Positions 8,036 to 18,032 are shown, counted from the stretch's first letter. The stretch is DNA of 64,000 nt from Spirochaetae bacterium HGW-Spirochaetae-1 (GCA_002839375.1 PGXY01000010.1:62001-126000); one strand, 5' to 3'. The notes: generated by a model from the sequence alone, not told the origin. Translations and numbers: made by a program.

Positions 8036-10261
8036 ATGAGATTCTTCTATTTTTTAGCCAGAAACATCAGTTATACCTTTGCGGTATCCTTTTTCACCGT
8101 TCTAATAGCCTGGATTGTCGCGACTTTCGGATTCTTTCTGGGCATATCCTTTGTCACTTATTCTTTTGATAAACTCTATGTATATTTTATCAGGCTGCTT
8201 CCCGTGGCCGTTATAATTGTAACCATAATGCATTACGTACAGTTCGGATTTCTTACCCCGCTGAAAATACCGGCTGTCCTCCAGTCCCACCGCCGCATCA
8301 ACAAAGCCTTTAAAGCGAATTTTGAAGTGGCCGACGAGGAAGTGCACAGGCTGTACAGATATTTTACCGAGCTGCCCGTGCAGAATACCATGACATCGGT
8401 ATTGTACGCGGCCATAGTGGGAATCATCATCATCGGGAGCGCCCTGTACGAGTACAAGGTCACGGGGATGATGACGCTTAACGAAGTCAAACTGATAAAC
8501 AAGATCATCGCCCTCTCAGTTGTAATAACCATGATACTCTATGGCATGTCAACGTACCTCCTTACGGAATCACTGACGTCCAATGAGCGGGCTCTGCTCT
8601 ACAACCAGATAATTAAAACCGGGGAGAAAAAACGTCCCGGGGCCCTCATCGGCATACGCATAAAGTTTGTATTTTTTATCGTTCTCATGATCATAACCCT
8701 GTTAACCTTTGCGTCCCTCATGGAAAAGAGCCGCTATGAAAATACCTATGAGCCCTGGGTGATTATCTCCTATTTCGTTATTTCTCTTTTCGCCGGTTTC
8801 TACCTCATGCAGGTAAATATTTCCTCCATCACCAGGGTGCTCGTGGACATGCAGCGCGTGACCAGGGAGATTGCCTCGGGAGGCCGGGCCGGTTTTGATA
8901 TCCTGTCCCTGGAACACGAGATTTCGACGATCCAGTATTCCCTCATGGAGATGGCCTGGGAGATCGACGATCACCGGAAAAACCTTGAAGGCATGGTGGA
9001 ACAGAGAACGCAGGAGCTCCAGGAGGCTCTCACGGACCTGAAGGGGCGGGATACGCAGATTCAGAAACAGCTCGACATGGCCAGCGTTATCCAGCGCAGT
9101 ATCCTGCCGGGGAAAATCGACGACTGGAATGAACTTAAATTTGTTGTCCGGTATGTGGCCATGGAGAAGATAGGCGGTGACTTTTACGACATTCATCAGC
9201 TCAAGGATGACAAGCTGGGAATCATGATAGCCGACGTTTCGGGGCACGGTATTCCGGCAGCCCTTGTCACCACCATGGCGAAGATTTCTTTCGGTAATGC
9301 CGGCAGCAGGTCCGATTCCCCGAAGAATATTTTCCAGGAGGTCAACCAGAACATCCTGGACCACGTGAAGACCCAGGATTACATGACCTGCTTCATGGTA
9401 TCCATCGACGATAATTACAACGTTGTATACTCCAATGCCAGCCATCAGAAGGCCATATTGCTGAGAACAAACCGGGGCGAGATTGAACTTCTCGATACCA
9501 ACGGACTTTTCATCGGCGCCCTTGAGGATGCCCGCGATACGTACGATGAAAAAACAACGAAACTTGAATACGGAGACCGCATCATTCTCTATACCGACGG
9601 TATCCCCGAGGCTCTCAACGAGGAAAGGAAGGAGTATTCCAACAGGCGTCTCGAAGAAGTCATTGTGCGAAATCGTGTTATGCCGCTGGAGGAATTCGCC
9701 GATTTCATCCTTGAAGACGTGCAGCATTATATCGGCAATGCCGCGCTTGAGGATGATATTACCCTGCTGGTCATCGAACTTGCCCGTGATGAGGCCGTTG
9801 ATATCATCAAGAATTCCAAGAAGCTCATAAATTCCCATGAGTACTATGAGGCCATTGAACTCCTGGAAAAAGGGCTGGAAAAATTTTCCGATAACCAGAA
9901 AATCCTTTACAATCTGGCCAAAAATTATTTCAGGGTTAATAATTACAGTAAATGCATCGAGATAGCTGAAAAATACCTCGAGCATGACAAGCGCAACAAG
10001 TACGCCTTTTATATCTGCGGGGCGGCCTATTACCAGATGCTTGATTACCAGTCTTCGATCCGCTATCTTGAGCGGGCCGTTGAGATTGATTCGCACTTCA
10101 TGAATGCTCTTTTCGCCCTGGGTATGAGTTTTAAAAAACAGGGAGATATGGAAAAAGCTGAAAAGACATTCAATAATGTAATAGACATCGATTCTGACAA
10201 TAAAATGGCCCTTTTTGAGCTGAAACTGATTAAAGAAGAACATGGGAAAGTACATAGTTAA
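8036..10261 (+). CDS. Membrane SpoIIE-type PP2C phosphatase with C-terminal TPRs
   Basis: 741 residues. About six membrane helices lie within residues 1-262, followed by a HAMP-like stretch (Q-V-N-I-S-S-I-T-R-V-L) and a coiled coil near 315-345. The SpoIIE domain follows: QRSILPGK, GGDFYDIHQL, ADVSGHGIPAALVT and LEDDITLLVIE carry the acidic metal ligands. Residues 590-735 contain three to four TPR units. Such proteins usually dephosphorylate anti-sigma antagonists in partner-switching systems, and TPRs may recruit the target. No STAS or RsbW partner is seen here. It overlaps rlmN by 20 bases. Confidence 0.88.
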   Translation: MRFFYFLARNISYTFAVSFFTVLIAWIVATFGFFLGISFVTYSFDKLYVYFIRLLPVAVIIVTIMHYVQFGFLTPLKIPAVLQSHRRINKAFKANFEVADEEVHRLYRYFTELPVQNTMTSVLYAAIVGIIIIGSALYEYKVTGMMTLNEVKLINKIIALSVVITMILYGMSTYLLTESLTSNERALLYNQIIKTGEKKRPGALIGIRIKFVFFIVLMIITLLTFASLMEKSRYENTYEPWVIISYFVISLFAGFYLMQVNISSITRVLVDMQRVTREIASGGRAGFDILSLEHEISTIQYSLMEMAWEIDDHRKNLEGMVEQRTQELQEALTDLKGRDTQIQKQLDMASVIQRSILPGKIDDWNELKFVVRYVAMEKIGGDFYDIHQLKDDKLGIMIADVSGHGIPAALVTTMAKISFGNAGSRSDSPKNIFQEVNQNILDHVKTQDYMTCFMVSIDDNYNVVYSNASHQKAILLRTNRGEIELLDTNGLFIGALEDARDTYDEKTTKLEYGDRIILYTDGIPEALNEERKEYSNRRLEEVIVRNRVMPLEEFADFILEDVQHYIGNAALEDDITLLVIELARDEAVDIIKNSKKLINSHEYYEAIELLEKGLEKFSDNQKILYNLAKNYFRVNNYSKCIEIAEKYLEHDKRNKYAFYICGAAYYQMLDYQSSIRYLERAVEIDSHFMNALFALGMSFKKQGDMEKAEKTFNNVIDIDSDNKMALFELKLIKEEHGKVHS

Positions 10262-11333
10262 AAATTATTCTCTTGCTGAAATGGAAGAATATTTTGCCTC
10301 CCTGGGAGAAAAGGAATACCGGGCAAAGCAGCTCTTTAACTGGCTCTACGAAAGAAACGTGGAATCCTTCCACGAGATGACGAATTTTTCCAAGGAGCTG
10401 CGCCGGAAACTTGACGAGGCCTATACTGTCTCGCCCCTGGCCTGCGTTGACCGGGAAATATCGAAGGTTGACGGAACGGAAAAATATCTCTTTAAAACCA
10501 TGGATGACCATTACATTGAATCGGTTCTCATAAAAAGCGAGGGATCCGACGATGGCAGGCTGACGGTATGCATTTCCAGCCAGGTGGGCTGCGCCATGAA
10601 CTGCTCGTTCTGCCATACCGGCATGCTGGGCTTCACGCGGAACCTGGAGACGGGAGAGATACTGGACCAGCTGAACCAGGTACGTAGGATATCGGGCCTT
10701 AAAAACAATAATATCGTTTTCATGGGAATGGGCGAGCCCTTTCTTAATTACGATAATGTGCTGAAGGCCGCCGATATCATGAATTATTCCTTCGGCTTTC
10801 ACATCTCGGTGCGGAAAATCACCATTTCCACATGCGGCATAAGGGACGGCATCGAACGTTTTATCGATGAGGAACGGCCATACAACCTGGCTCTTTCCCT
10901 CAACGATACGCTGCCGGAAAAGCGGCGGGAGAACATGCCCATTGAAAAGAAATATCCATTTCAGGACATTGCCGACATGCTGGAGAGGAAATTTCCCGTT
11001 TCGCGCAACAGGCTGACCATTGAATACGTGATGCGCCGCGACAACATTTCAAAGGATGACGCCCGAAGACTGAAGAAGATGTTCCGGTCTTCAAGGGTCA
11101 AACTGAATCTCATTCCGCTGAACAGCGGTGAACACGGTATCGATGTTCCCGGTCAGGATGAAATCAACGCCTTCATCGGGGAGCTGGAGATCATGAATGT
11201 ACCCGTATCGGTGCGGAAAAGCGCCGGCAGCGATATATCCGGGGCATGCGGGCAGCTCTCGGGGAAGCGGTACGGAACAAAGGGAGGAGTACCGGGCGGT
11301 GGTTCCACGGGGAACGAAAAATGCAGTGCCTGA
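10242..11333 (+). CDS. rlmN: 23S rRNA (adenine-C2)-methyltransferase RlmN
   Basis: 363 residues. A radical SAM enzyme that methylates C2 of A2503 in 23S rRNA and A37 in some tRNAs. The cluster motif is CAMNCSFC (Cys117, 121, 124). Cys110, seven residues before the cluster, and Cys336 in SGACGQL match the two catalytic cysteines of the family. GMGEPFLNY and the SLNDTLPEKR block are also typical. The C-terminal 20 residues after GQL are a Gly-rich extension. The start lies inside the preceding phosphatase gene, suggesting translational coupling. Confidence 0.95.
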   Translation: MGKYIVKNYSLAEMEEYFASLGEKEYRAKQLFNWLYERNVESFHEMTNFSKELRRKLDEAYTVSPLACVDREISKVDGTEKYLFKTMDDHYIESVLIKSEGSDDGRLTVCISSQVGCAMNCSFCHTGMLGFTRNLETGEILDQLNQVRRISGLKNNNIVFMGMGEPFLNYDNVLKAADIMNYSFGFHISVRKITISTCGIRDGIERFIDEERPYNLALSLNDTLPEKRRENMPIEKKYPFQDIADMLERKFPVSRNRLTIEYVMRRDNISKDDARRLKKMFRSSRVKLNLIPLNSGEHGIDVPGQDEINAFIGELEIMNVPVSVRKSAGSDISGACGQLSGKRYGTKGGVPGGGSTGNEKCSA

Positions 11334-11359
11334 AAATTTAACGGGGTGACGGAAATTTC

Positions 11360-13639
11360 ATGAAAATACTGAAAGCTCTCGTGGGATGGATTTTATCTCA
11401 CAAAAAACTGGTATTCATCTATATTCCATTTATCATTATCTTCGTGGTGATATCCTATTCGGCCGTCATCTATGTCAGCTGGCTCGGTAACCGCCAGGAA
11501 GCCCTGGATAAGCTGGCCCGGTACAAGCAGCTCATTGACCGCACCGAGGAAATGCATCAGGGGTATACCTACAGCTACAGTGATATTGACCTGTCGGCCA
11601 AGGTAGTGGACATTCCAACTCGGATCTATGACCGGAATAATGAAATCATCGGTGAGTTTTTCGAACAGAAAAGGGAGATTGTTCCCTATGGCTCAATTCC
11701 CGAGTGGATAGTGAAGGGGGTCATTGCCAGCGAGGACCGCGACTTTTATTCCCATCACGGGCTCAATTACCTGGGGATATTCAGGGCTTTTATCATAAAC
11801 ATGGTCAACTTCAGTGTTGTCCAGGGCGGCAGCACCATAACCCAGCAGCTCGCGAAGGTGCTCTTTACCGACATGGAGAGAAGTTTCAAACGCAAGATAT
11901 ACGAGGCTTTCTGCGCCCTGGAAATCGAGAAACAGTATGACAAGCAGGATATCATATCCATGTATCTCAATCTCATCTATTTCGGCAACGGCGCCTATGG
12001 CGTGGAATCCACATCGAAGATGTTTTTCGGGAAAAGCGTGAAGGATATCAATGAAGTGGAGTGCGCCATGATCGTGGCCACCATTTCCAGTCCGCGTACC
12101 TATTCACCCATATCCAACCTCGATAACTCCATTAAAAAAACCAGGCGTATCCTCAAATCCCTGGTGGATGCCGGTTATTCACGAAAGGAACGAGCTGATT
12201 ATCAGTACGGCCAGTTTCTGAAAAAATGGGATGTGGTGTTCGAGAACGACAGGGCCATATCCTCGCTCATCGGCAATTTTATTTACAGTTCGTACCGGGT
12301 AAACAGGTGTCCCTTTTTTAACGAACAGATACGGCGCCTCCTGGTGGAAAAGTTTGGCGACGATGTGGTGAAAAAGGGCGGTCTGAGCGTATACACCACT
12401 ATTGATGCCGTAAGGCAGGACGTGGCACTGGAAAGCCTCAGGAGCGGAATAAAAAAGCAGCGCGAGTACCATATGAACATTGCACGCCGGACGGGAAGGC
12501 AAAAGATCCGTGAGGCGGAAACTGAAAAAGCTGAAAATATCGAGGGGGCCCTGGTGGCCGTAAATCCCGTGACGGGGGAAATACTGAGTTATGTGGGCGG
12601 ATATGAGTTCTCTGTAAAGAACCAGAACGATAATGTAAACCAGATAGTCCGGCAGCCCGGTTCTTCGTTCAAACCGATCATCTATGCCGCAGCTCTGATG
12701 AACGGGGATATAACTCCCTCCACGGTGATGATGGACGAGAAAACGGTCTATGACAAGGGATACTCGCCGGAAAATTATAGCCGGACATACGAAGGGAAAG
12801 TAACGATTCGCGAGGCCCTGAGGCGGTCGATCAATACAATAGCTGTAAAAGTGCTTGCCAAAACGGGGTATAGTACGATATTTTCTATTGTCCAGAAAGC
12901 CCTGGACGTTCCCCGGGGAGACCTGAATAAACGTTTCGGAAAGACCCTGTCGCTGGCTCTGGGTACCTATGAGTTGTCACCCCTGGAAAACTGCGTTCTA
13001 CATGCAACCCTGGTAAACGGCGGCGATTTCATCAAGGCTTATGGAATAAAATATGTTAAAGACTATAACGGAAATATAGTATGGAACTATGAGGAAGAAG
13101 TACTCAGGGAGATAGAGGAAAAAAGAAACTCCAGGGGGAAAATTATTGACCCTGTCGCGGCGGCTGTTACCGTATCCATGCTGAAAGGCGTTTTTGAGAA
13201 GGGTGGCACGGCATATTATGTCGGCAAGGGTTTGAATGCAGTATTTCCCGTTGCCGGAAAAACCGGCACCAGCACTAATTATAATGACGCCTGGTTTGTG
13301 GGTTATACGGCTGACCTGGTGACGGCCGTGTGGATCGGCAACAAACAGGGGGCCATCTCACTCGGTCCGGGCAGGGCCGGAGGCGTTGTATCGGCTCCCG
13401 TATGGGCTGAATTTATCGCCAGGACCTACGTGGACAAAAATCCAGGCGATTTTAAAATACCGGAAAAGGGTGTTTCCGAGGAAGTGATTTGTAATCTCTC
13501 CGGGCAGGTGGCCTTAAGGGACGGCAGCTGTCCCGAAACGGCAAAGCAATTATTTTATTCGGGAACCGAGCCAGGGGAGTTCTGCACCATGCATCGTCGT
13601 GCTGAAGGCGAAGAAGAAGTAAAATCTGAGAATAAATAA
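11360..13639 (+). CDS. Bifunctional penicillin-binding protein 1A
   Basis: 759 residues, anchored by one helix near residues 17-38. The GT51 glycosyltransferase domain has EDRDFYSHHG with catalytic Glu125, and QGGSTITQQLAK. The transpeptidase has SSFK (Ser435 nucleophile, Lys438), SIN at 490-492 and KTGT at 634-637. It polymerises and cross-links peptidoglycan outside the inner membrane. The tail after residue 720 is short and charged. The next gene is an M23 peptidase-like protein 12 bases away, giving a cell-wall gene pair. Confidence 0.95.
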   Translation: MKILKALVGWILSHKKLVFIYIPFIIIFVVISYSAVIYVSWLGNRQEALDKLARYKQLIDRTEEMHQGYTYSYSDIDLSAKVVDIPTRIYDRNNEIIGEFFEQKREIVPYGSIPEWIVKGVIASEDRDFYSHHGLNYLGIFRAFIINMVNFSVVQGGSTITQQLAKVLFTDMERSFKRKIYEAFCALEIEKQYDKQDIISMYLNLIYFGNGAYGVESTSKMFFGKSVKDINEVECAMIVATISSPRTYSPISNLDNSIKKTRRILKSLVDAGYSRKERADYQYGQFLKKWDVVFENDRAISSLIGNFIYSSYRVNRCPFFNEQIRRLLVEKFGDDVVKKGGLSVYTTIDAVRQDVALESLRSGIKKQREYHMNIARRTGRQKIREAETEKAENIEGALVAVNPVTGEILSYVGGYEFSVKNQNDNVNQIVRQPGSSFKPIIYAAALMNGDITPSTVMMDEKTVYDKGYSPENYSRTYEGKVTIREALRRSINTIAVKVLAKTGYSTIFSIVQKALDVPRGDLNKRFGKTLSLALGTYELSPLENCVLHATLVNGGDFIKAYGIKYVKDYNGNIVWNYEEEVLREIEEKRNSRGKIIDPVAAAVTVSMLKGVFEKGGTAYYVGKGLNAVFPVAGKTGTSTNYNDAWFVGYTADLVTAVWIGNKQGAISLGPGRAGGVVSAPVWAEFIARTYVDKNPGDFKIPEKGVSEEVICNLSGQVALRDGSCPETAKQLFYSGTEPGEFCTMHRRAEGEEEVKSENK

Positions 13640-13650
13640 AAGGTGATATT

Positions 13651-14508
13651 GTGAAGCAAAGGATGAGTTTTTATCTGTCGGTAATGCTGCTGCTGGCCAG
13701 CATGCTGTCCTTCCGCTGGCCCGTGGACGAGGGCCGCATCACCTCCACGTTCGGCGAGTCACGGGGGGATCACTTCCATGATGGTGTTGATGTAGTATGC
13801 AAAGATGACAAGGTATATCCCGTGGCAAAGGGAAAACTTCTTTATTATTGGGATAAGACGATATTTCCTCTTGAGAATGAACCGGGGGGAGGCAATTTCA
13901 GAATACTGCAGCACGGCGAAAAACTCCGCTCCATCTATATGCATCTTGAGGGAGCTGTTCCTCCACAATCCGTTTATGAAGAAAAGGATGTAGTGGGGAT
14001 AGTGGGGAACTCCGGACACAGTTTCTCGAAGCACCTTCACCTTTCGATTTTAAATATGGATCGTCAATCGGTAAATCCTCTTACCATTCTTCCCGCTACC
14101 GTCGATACCATGGCTCCACGCATTGAGGATATGTACCTGAAAATCGATGACCGCTACATGAAAATCCGGAACGGATCGGATATACGTCTTACCCGGCATT
14201 ATCCTCTTCTTGTCAGGATATCGGACAGCATAACAGGGCGTGAAAACCTGGGAGTCAATAAACTCAAGGCCGTCTTCAATGAAAAGACTGTCTGCGACGT
14301 GGAATTCAGTTCTATCGATTTCACATCTTCCGGTCTTTCCGTGAAAAAGAAAAACTTTGATGAATTGTTTGATGATGAAGGCTACTACAAAATCGGTAAC
14401 ATCACATACCGGGACGGTTTAAATACCCTTAAAATTATCACTTCGGATTTTGCAGGGAACACAACGGAAAAAGAATTTAGTTGTTCCGTAACTCTTGATA
14501 TGCAGTAG
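13651..14508 (+). CDS. Secreted M23 (LytM-type) peptidase-family protein
   Basis: 285 residues from a GTG start. A hydrophobic segment (residues 6-20) acts as signal or anchor. The LytM zinc site is intact: H43 and D47 in HDGVD, and H128/H130 in KHLHLSI. The domain lies very close to the N terminus, and residues 140-285 form an extra beta-rich domain of unknown type. M23 enzymes cut peptide cross-links in peptidoglycan, and with the zinc ligands present it is probably active. It directly follows the PBP1A gene. Confidence 0.85.
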   Translation: MKQRMSFYLSVMLLLASMLSFRWPVDEGRITSTFGESRGDHFHDGVDVVCKDDKVYPVAKGKLLYYWDKTIFPLENEPGGGNFRILQHGEKLRSIYMHLEGAVPPQSVYEEKDVVGIVGNSGHSFSKHLHLSILNMDRQSVNPLTILPATVDTMAPRIEDMYLKIDDRYMKIRNGSDIRLTRHYPLLVRISDSITGRENLGVNKLKAVFNEKTVCDVEFSSIDFTSSGLSVKKKNFDELFDDEGYYKIGNITYRDGLNTLKIITSDFAGNTTEKEFSCSVTLDMQ

Positions 14509-14533
14509 CCCGGGAGTCACAGGAGGATATTTT

Positions 14534-14953
14534 TTGGAAAACATGATTCCCCATATCAGGCGGGAGAAAAAAGTCAAACAGGTCGATCTTGCCAGGGCGC
14601 TGGACGTATCTCCCTCGTATCTATGTAAAATTGAAAAGGGCCTCCAGGAACCGACGGAAAAATTTATCAACGGGTGCGCCGAATTTTTTAATGTATCCGT
14701 GGAGGAACTGTTTCCCCTGAGAAAAAAAAAGGAAAGTTTAAAAAAGATAAATGAAAAGTTTACCAACAGGCTGTGGAGCACGCGTACGGAAAAAGGGATC
14801 AAGCAGTATGAGCTGGCGAAAGTGTTGAACTGTTCGCCGTCATACCTTTCCAAGGTGGAAAAGGGGCTGCAGCAGCCTAACAATAAATTTCGAAAAAAAT
14901 GTGCCCGGATACTGAAAGTCAAAGAAACTGAACTTTTCCCTGACGGCAAGTAG
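14534..14953 (+). CDS. Regulator with two tandem XRE (Cro/C1) helix-turn-helix domains
   Basis: 139 residues. The TTG at 14534 is chosen because AGGAGG (14521-14526) stands seven bases upstream; an ATG at 14543 is the alternative. Two near-identical HTH_3 domains follow each other: SPSYLCKIEKGLQEP in the first and SPSYLSKVEKGLQQP in the second, each ending in ELFP. The whole protein is the duplication, with no effector domain. It should bind DNA as a covalent pseudo-dimer. It sits between cell-wall and CorC-like genes; its targets are unknown. Confidence 0.85.
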   Translation: MENMIPHIRREKKVKQVDLARALDVSPSYLCKIEKGLQEPTEKFINGCAEFFNVSVEELFPLRKKKESLKKINEKFTNRLWSTRTEKGIKQYELAKVLNCSPSYLSKVEKGLQQPNNKFRKKCARILKVKETELFPDGK

Positions 14954-14962
14954 CAGGCAGCT

Positions 14963-16234
14963 ATGGAAATTCATTACCTGGAACTATTTGTCCTTATCGC
15001 GGCATTCATCCTTTCCGCCTTTTTTTCAGGCGCCGAGACGACTTTCTTTTCTCTCAGGAAAGCGGACCTTCACCGGTTTTCCCATTCAGAGAGTGCGAGA
15101 GAACGATCCATTCACCGCGTTATGACCGAACCGGAAAAAATTCTGGTCACGGTGCTGGTGGGGAATCTCTTCGCGAATATCATAATAGCCTCCATTTCCA
15201 CCCGTCTGCTCCTTCTCCGGTGGCCCGCTTACGGGCATCTGGTATCAACGGCAATTGTTACGCCCGTGATGATCCTTTTTTGTGAAATATCTCCGAAGGT
15301 CATCGCCATGAGCGCTTATGAATACCTTTCACGTAAAATTTTCCCTGTCATGAATTTTTTCCATGTGGTGCTTTACCCCATACGGCGGATCATGCTCCTT
15401 GTCACGGATTTAATCATCAGGATCTTTAATCTGAAAATGGCGCACAGCAGCATCACCGAAGATGAACTTGACCATGCCGTTCATCGAGGAGCCGAAGAGG
15501 GAATCATCGGGCGGGAAGAGGGAGCCTTCATTCGGAATATAATGCTTTTCGCCAGGAAGGAGGCCTCGAATATCATGTTCCCCCGGAACAGGGCCGTATT
15601 CATCCCCTTCGGCGCTTCAGTCAAAGAGGCCATGGAAATCATAATAAAATACAATGCCATCCGTGTTCCGGTGTACAAAGACGACCTGGACCATGTCGTG
15701 GGATTTGTCAATTCCAAGGAATTGCTCCCCTATCACCTGGGGTATAAAAAGGCGAAAAATATAAATAAATTCATCCAGGACATTGATTTTTTTCCCTCCA
15801 CCCGCGAATTGATGGATTTGCTGAATGATTTTATAGCGAAGCGGTTGCAGATAGCCGTACTGGTCGATGAATACGGCGGAACAGCCGGTGTGGTTACTCT
15901 CAACCGAATTCTGTCGGAACTCATGGGCAAGGAGTTCACAAAATGGGAAATTGACGGGAAGGGAACAGCAAGGAAGTCATCGGGAAACGTTGCCATAATT
16001 AATGGCAACATGCAGATTGCCGACTTCAATTACACGTTTAATGATTCCATTATGACGACGGAATCGGATACGGTGGGTGGATATATAACCGAGAGACTGG
16101 CTCATTTCCCCGGGCGGGGGGAAGAAATCCGGACTGACTCATACGTACTGCGGGTAAAAAAAGTACGTAAAAATATAATTGAATCGGTAGAAGTGATTGG
16201 ACTTCATGACAATAAGGAGAGCGTTCATGGGTAG
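14963..16234 (+). CDS. CNNM/CorC-family membrane protein (DUF21-CBS-CorC_HlyC), first copy
   Basis: 423 residues. The N-terminal DUF21 region has four hydrophobic segments and begins with the family signature FFSGAETTFFSLR. Two CBS domains lie near residues 205-325 (FPRNRAVFIPFG; VDEYGGTAGVVTLNRILSEL) and a CorC_HlyC domain near 340-415. The family is tied to Mg2+/Co2+ efflux, with CBS domains sensing ATP-Mg. It overlaps its paralogue by eight bases. Confidence 0.9.
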   Translation: MEIHYLELFVLIAAFILSAFFSGAETTFFSLRKADLHRFSHSESARERSIHRVMTEPEKILVTVLVGNLFANIIIASISTRLLLLRWPAYGHLVSTAIVTPVMILFCEISPKVIAMSAYEYLSRKIFPVMNFFHVVLYPIRRIMLLVTDLIIRIFNLKMAHSSITEDELDHAVHRGAEEGIIGREEGAFIRNIMLFARKEASNIMFPRNRAVFIPFGASVKEAMEIIIKYNAIRVPVYKDDLDHVVGFVNSKELLPYHLGYKKAKNINKFIQDIDFFPSTRELMDLLNDFIAKRLQIAVLVDEYGGTAGVVTLNRILSELMGKEFTKWEIDGKGTARKSSGNVAIINGNMQIADFNYTFNDSIMTTESDTVGGYITERLAHFPGRGEEIRTDSYVLRVKKVRKNIIESVEVIGLHDNKESVHG

Positions 16235-17492
16235 GGATGCTTTCCTGGTATATGAAATACTTATTTTTGTTTTCATATTATTCTCGGCATTTTTCTCCGG
16301 TGCGGAGACCGCCATAATTTCGTCCCGCAGAATAGCTATTGAAACCAGTGCCAAAAAAGGGAAGAAGAGCGCCCGGAGGGCCCTGTATATTCTCGATAAT
16401 ATGGAAGACGCCATAGGTATGATTCTCATTGGTAACAATATTGCCAATGTTACAGCCACGGCCTTCATTACCTATATAGCAACGGCATCCTACATGCTCA
16501 ATGACCGCGGCATTTTTGCCGTAACGGCAGTGCAGACCCTGTTTTTTCTGCTCTGTTGCGAAATTTTTCCGAAGATTATAGCCCGGGCCCGGGCCGAATC
16601 CTTCCTCAATTTATTTTCACTTCCAATTAAAGGCCTCACAGTCGTATTCAGGCCCGTGAACCGTGTTTCGCTTGCCTTTACTTCGGTGCTCAAAAAAATA
16701 CTCGGGATAAGAAGAACAGGGAACAGCCTGGTCAGATCCCGGGAGGAGCTGAACATCCTTTTCAAGATCGGTGAGAAGGAAGGGGTTATCGACGGGGAGC
16801 ACCTGATGTACGTTTCAGAAATACTTTCCTTTAAGGAAATGACGGCCCATGAGATTATGACTCCAACAATCGATATAGTTTCCATTGAACTGCAAAGCAG
16901 TGTACGGCAGCTCGTCGGTCTCATCGAATCAACGAGGTTTTCCCGCATACCGGTATTTGATAAACGGGTCGACAACATTGTCGGATATATTTTTTTCAGG
17001 GACATTTTCAAGCGTGAAAAAGTAAATAATATCGCCGAAATAATGATTCCCGCATCCTATGTGCCTTCAACCAAGAATATTTTTGAGCTCTATATTGAGA
17101 TGCAGGACCGGAAAATCCCCCTCGTTTTTGTTGTTAATGAATACGGGGCTGTCATCGGGATGGTTTCACACGAGGATATAGCCGAGGAAGTGGTGGGAGA
17201 AATCCAGTCCATGGATCACACCGACGAGGACCTGATTGTTCAGGTCAGCGAACGCGAGTTCCTGATCAGCGGCGATCTGGACATAGAACACTTTCAGAAA
17301 CTATTTTCCCTGGAACTTGAGAAGAGAGGATTTGAAACGATAGCCGGATTTGTCATGTCCAGGATGGGGAAGATACCGGTCAAGGGTGAGAAATTTGTCT
17401 ATAACAAGTTTACCTTTATCGTGGAAGAGGCCACGGACCGGTCAGTGGAAAAAATTATTCTCAGGAGCAGCGGTAAAATAAAACTGAAATGA
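16227..17492 (+). CDS. CNNM/CorC-family membrane protein, second copy
   Basis: 421 residues. The ATG at 16227 with AAGGAGA just upstream is preferred to an earlier in-frame start at 16197. It has the same architecture as its neighbour: DUF21 with AFFSGAETAIISSRR, CBS pair (EIMTPTIDIVSIE; VNEYGAVIGMVSHEDIAEEV), CorC_HlyC end. The two proteins are clearly related but divergent, so the duplication is old. They may form a heterodimer. The gene converges on the HIT gene. Confidence 0.9.
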   Translation: MGRDAFLVYEILIFVFILFSAFFSGAETAIISSRRIAIETSAKKGKKSARRALYILDNMEDAIGMILIGNNIANVTATAFITYIATASYMLNDRGIFAVTAVQTLFFLLCCEIFPKIIARARAESFLNLFSLPIKGLTVVFRPVNRVSLAFTSVLKKILGIRRTGNSLVRSREELNILFKIGEKEGVIDGEHLMYVSEILSFKEMTAHEIMTPTIDIVSIELQSSVRQLVGLIESTRFSRIPVFDKRVDNIVGYIFFRDIFKREKVNNIAEIMIPASYVPSTKNIFELYIEMQDRKIPLVFVVNEYGAVIGMVSHEDIAEEVVGEIQSMDHTDEDLIVQVSEREFLISGDLDIEHFQKLFSLELEKRGFETIAGFVMSRMGKIPVKGEKFVYNKFTFIVEEATDRSVEKIILRSSGKIKLK

Positions 17493-17502
17493 CCGTTCCG
17501 TG

Positions 17503-17850
17503 TTACCGGGCCAGCATGGGTCCCATGGAATCCTTCCCGCCCATGACGTGAATGTGCATATGAAAAACCTCTTGTCCGCCGGCCCTTCCGTTATTTAAAA
17601 TAACCCGGTATCCCTTTTGCGTGATCCCTTTCAAACGTGCCACTTCCTGTACTGCCATGAAAAGGTCGCCCATGATTTTTTTGTTGTCATCGGTCAGGTT
17701 TTCAATATCGGCAATATGGATTTTGGGTACCACAAGCACGTGGGCCGGGGCCTTGGGATCGATGTCGTTGAAGGCGAGGATCGTATCGTTTTCGTATACT
17801 TTCGATGCCGGGATGTCTCCGGCAATTATTTTACAGAATATGCAATCCAT
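17503..17850 (-). CDS. HIT-family (HINT-like) nucleotide hydrolase
   Basis: 115 residues, the usual length of HinT. It begins CIFCKIIAGDIP and carries the triad HMHIHVMGG (His97, 99, 101; the central one of these forms the nucleotidyl intermediate). Such enzymes hydrolyse AMP-linked amines. Cys3 and Cys6 in CIFC resemble the zinc-binding cysteines found in many members. It is a single-gene unit convergent with the CorC pair. Confidence 0.93.
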   Translation of the reverse strand: MDCIFCKIIAGDIPASKVYENDTILAFNDIDPKAPAHVLVVPKIHIADIENLTDDNKKIMGDLFMAVQEVARLKGITQKGYRVILNNGRAGGQEVFHMHIHVMGGKDSMGPMLAR

Positions 17851-18032
17851 GGTATGCTCCTTAACCGAAATTTTGAGGCCGATGCGTATTCTCTGCTGAG
17901 CCGGTATGCATACCGGCTTGGGACAGATTCAGGAATAATTGTACGCCACTCCGTACGGGAGTCAAGAAATATTCTTGATAAATAGTTCTTTACAGTTTTC
18001 TTTGCACAGGCTGAAGTTTTTATATTACGCGG

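Noticed and set aside
8702-10255. 517-codon frame antisense to the SpoIIE-TPR gene
   Set aside because: The plus-strand frame has full PP2C and TPR motifs; the antisense protein has none.
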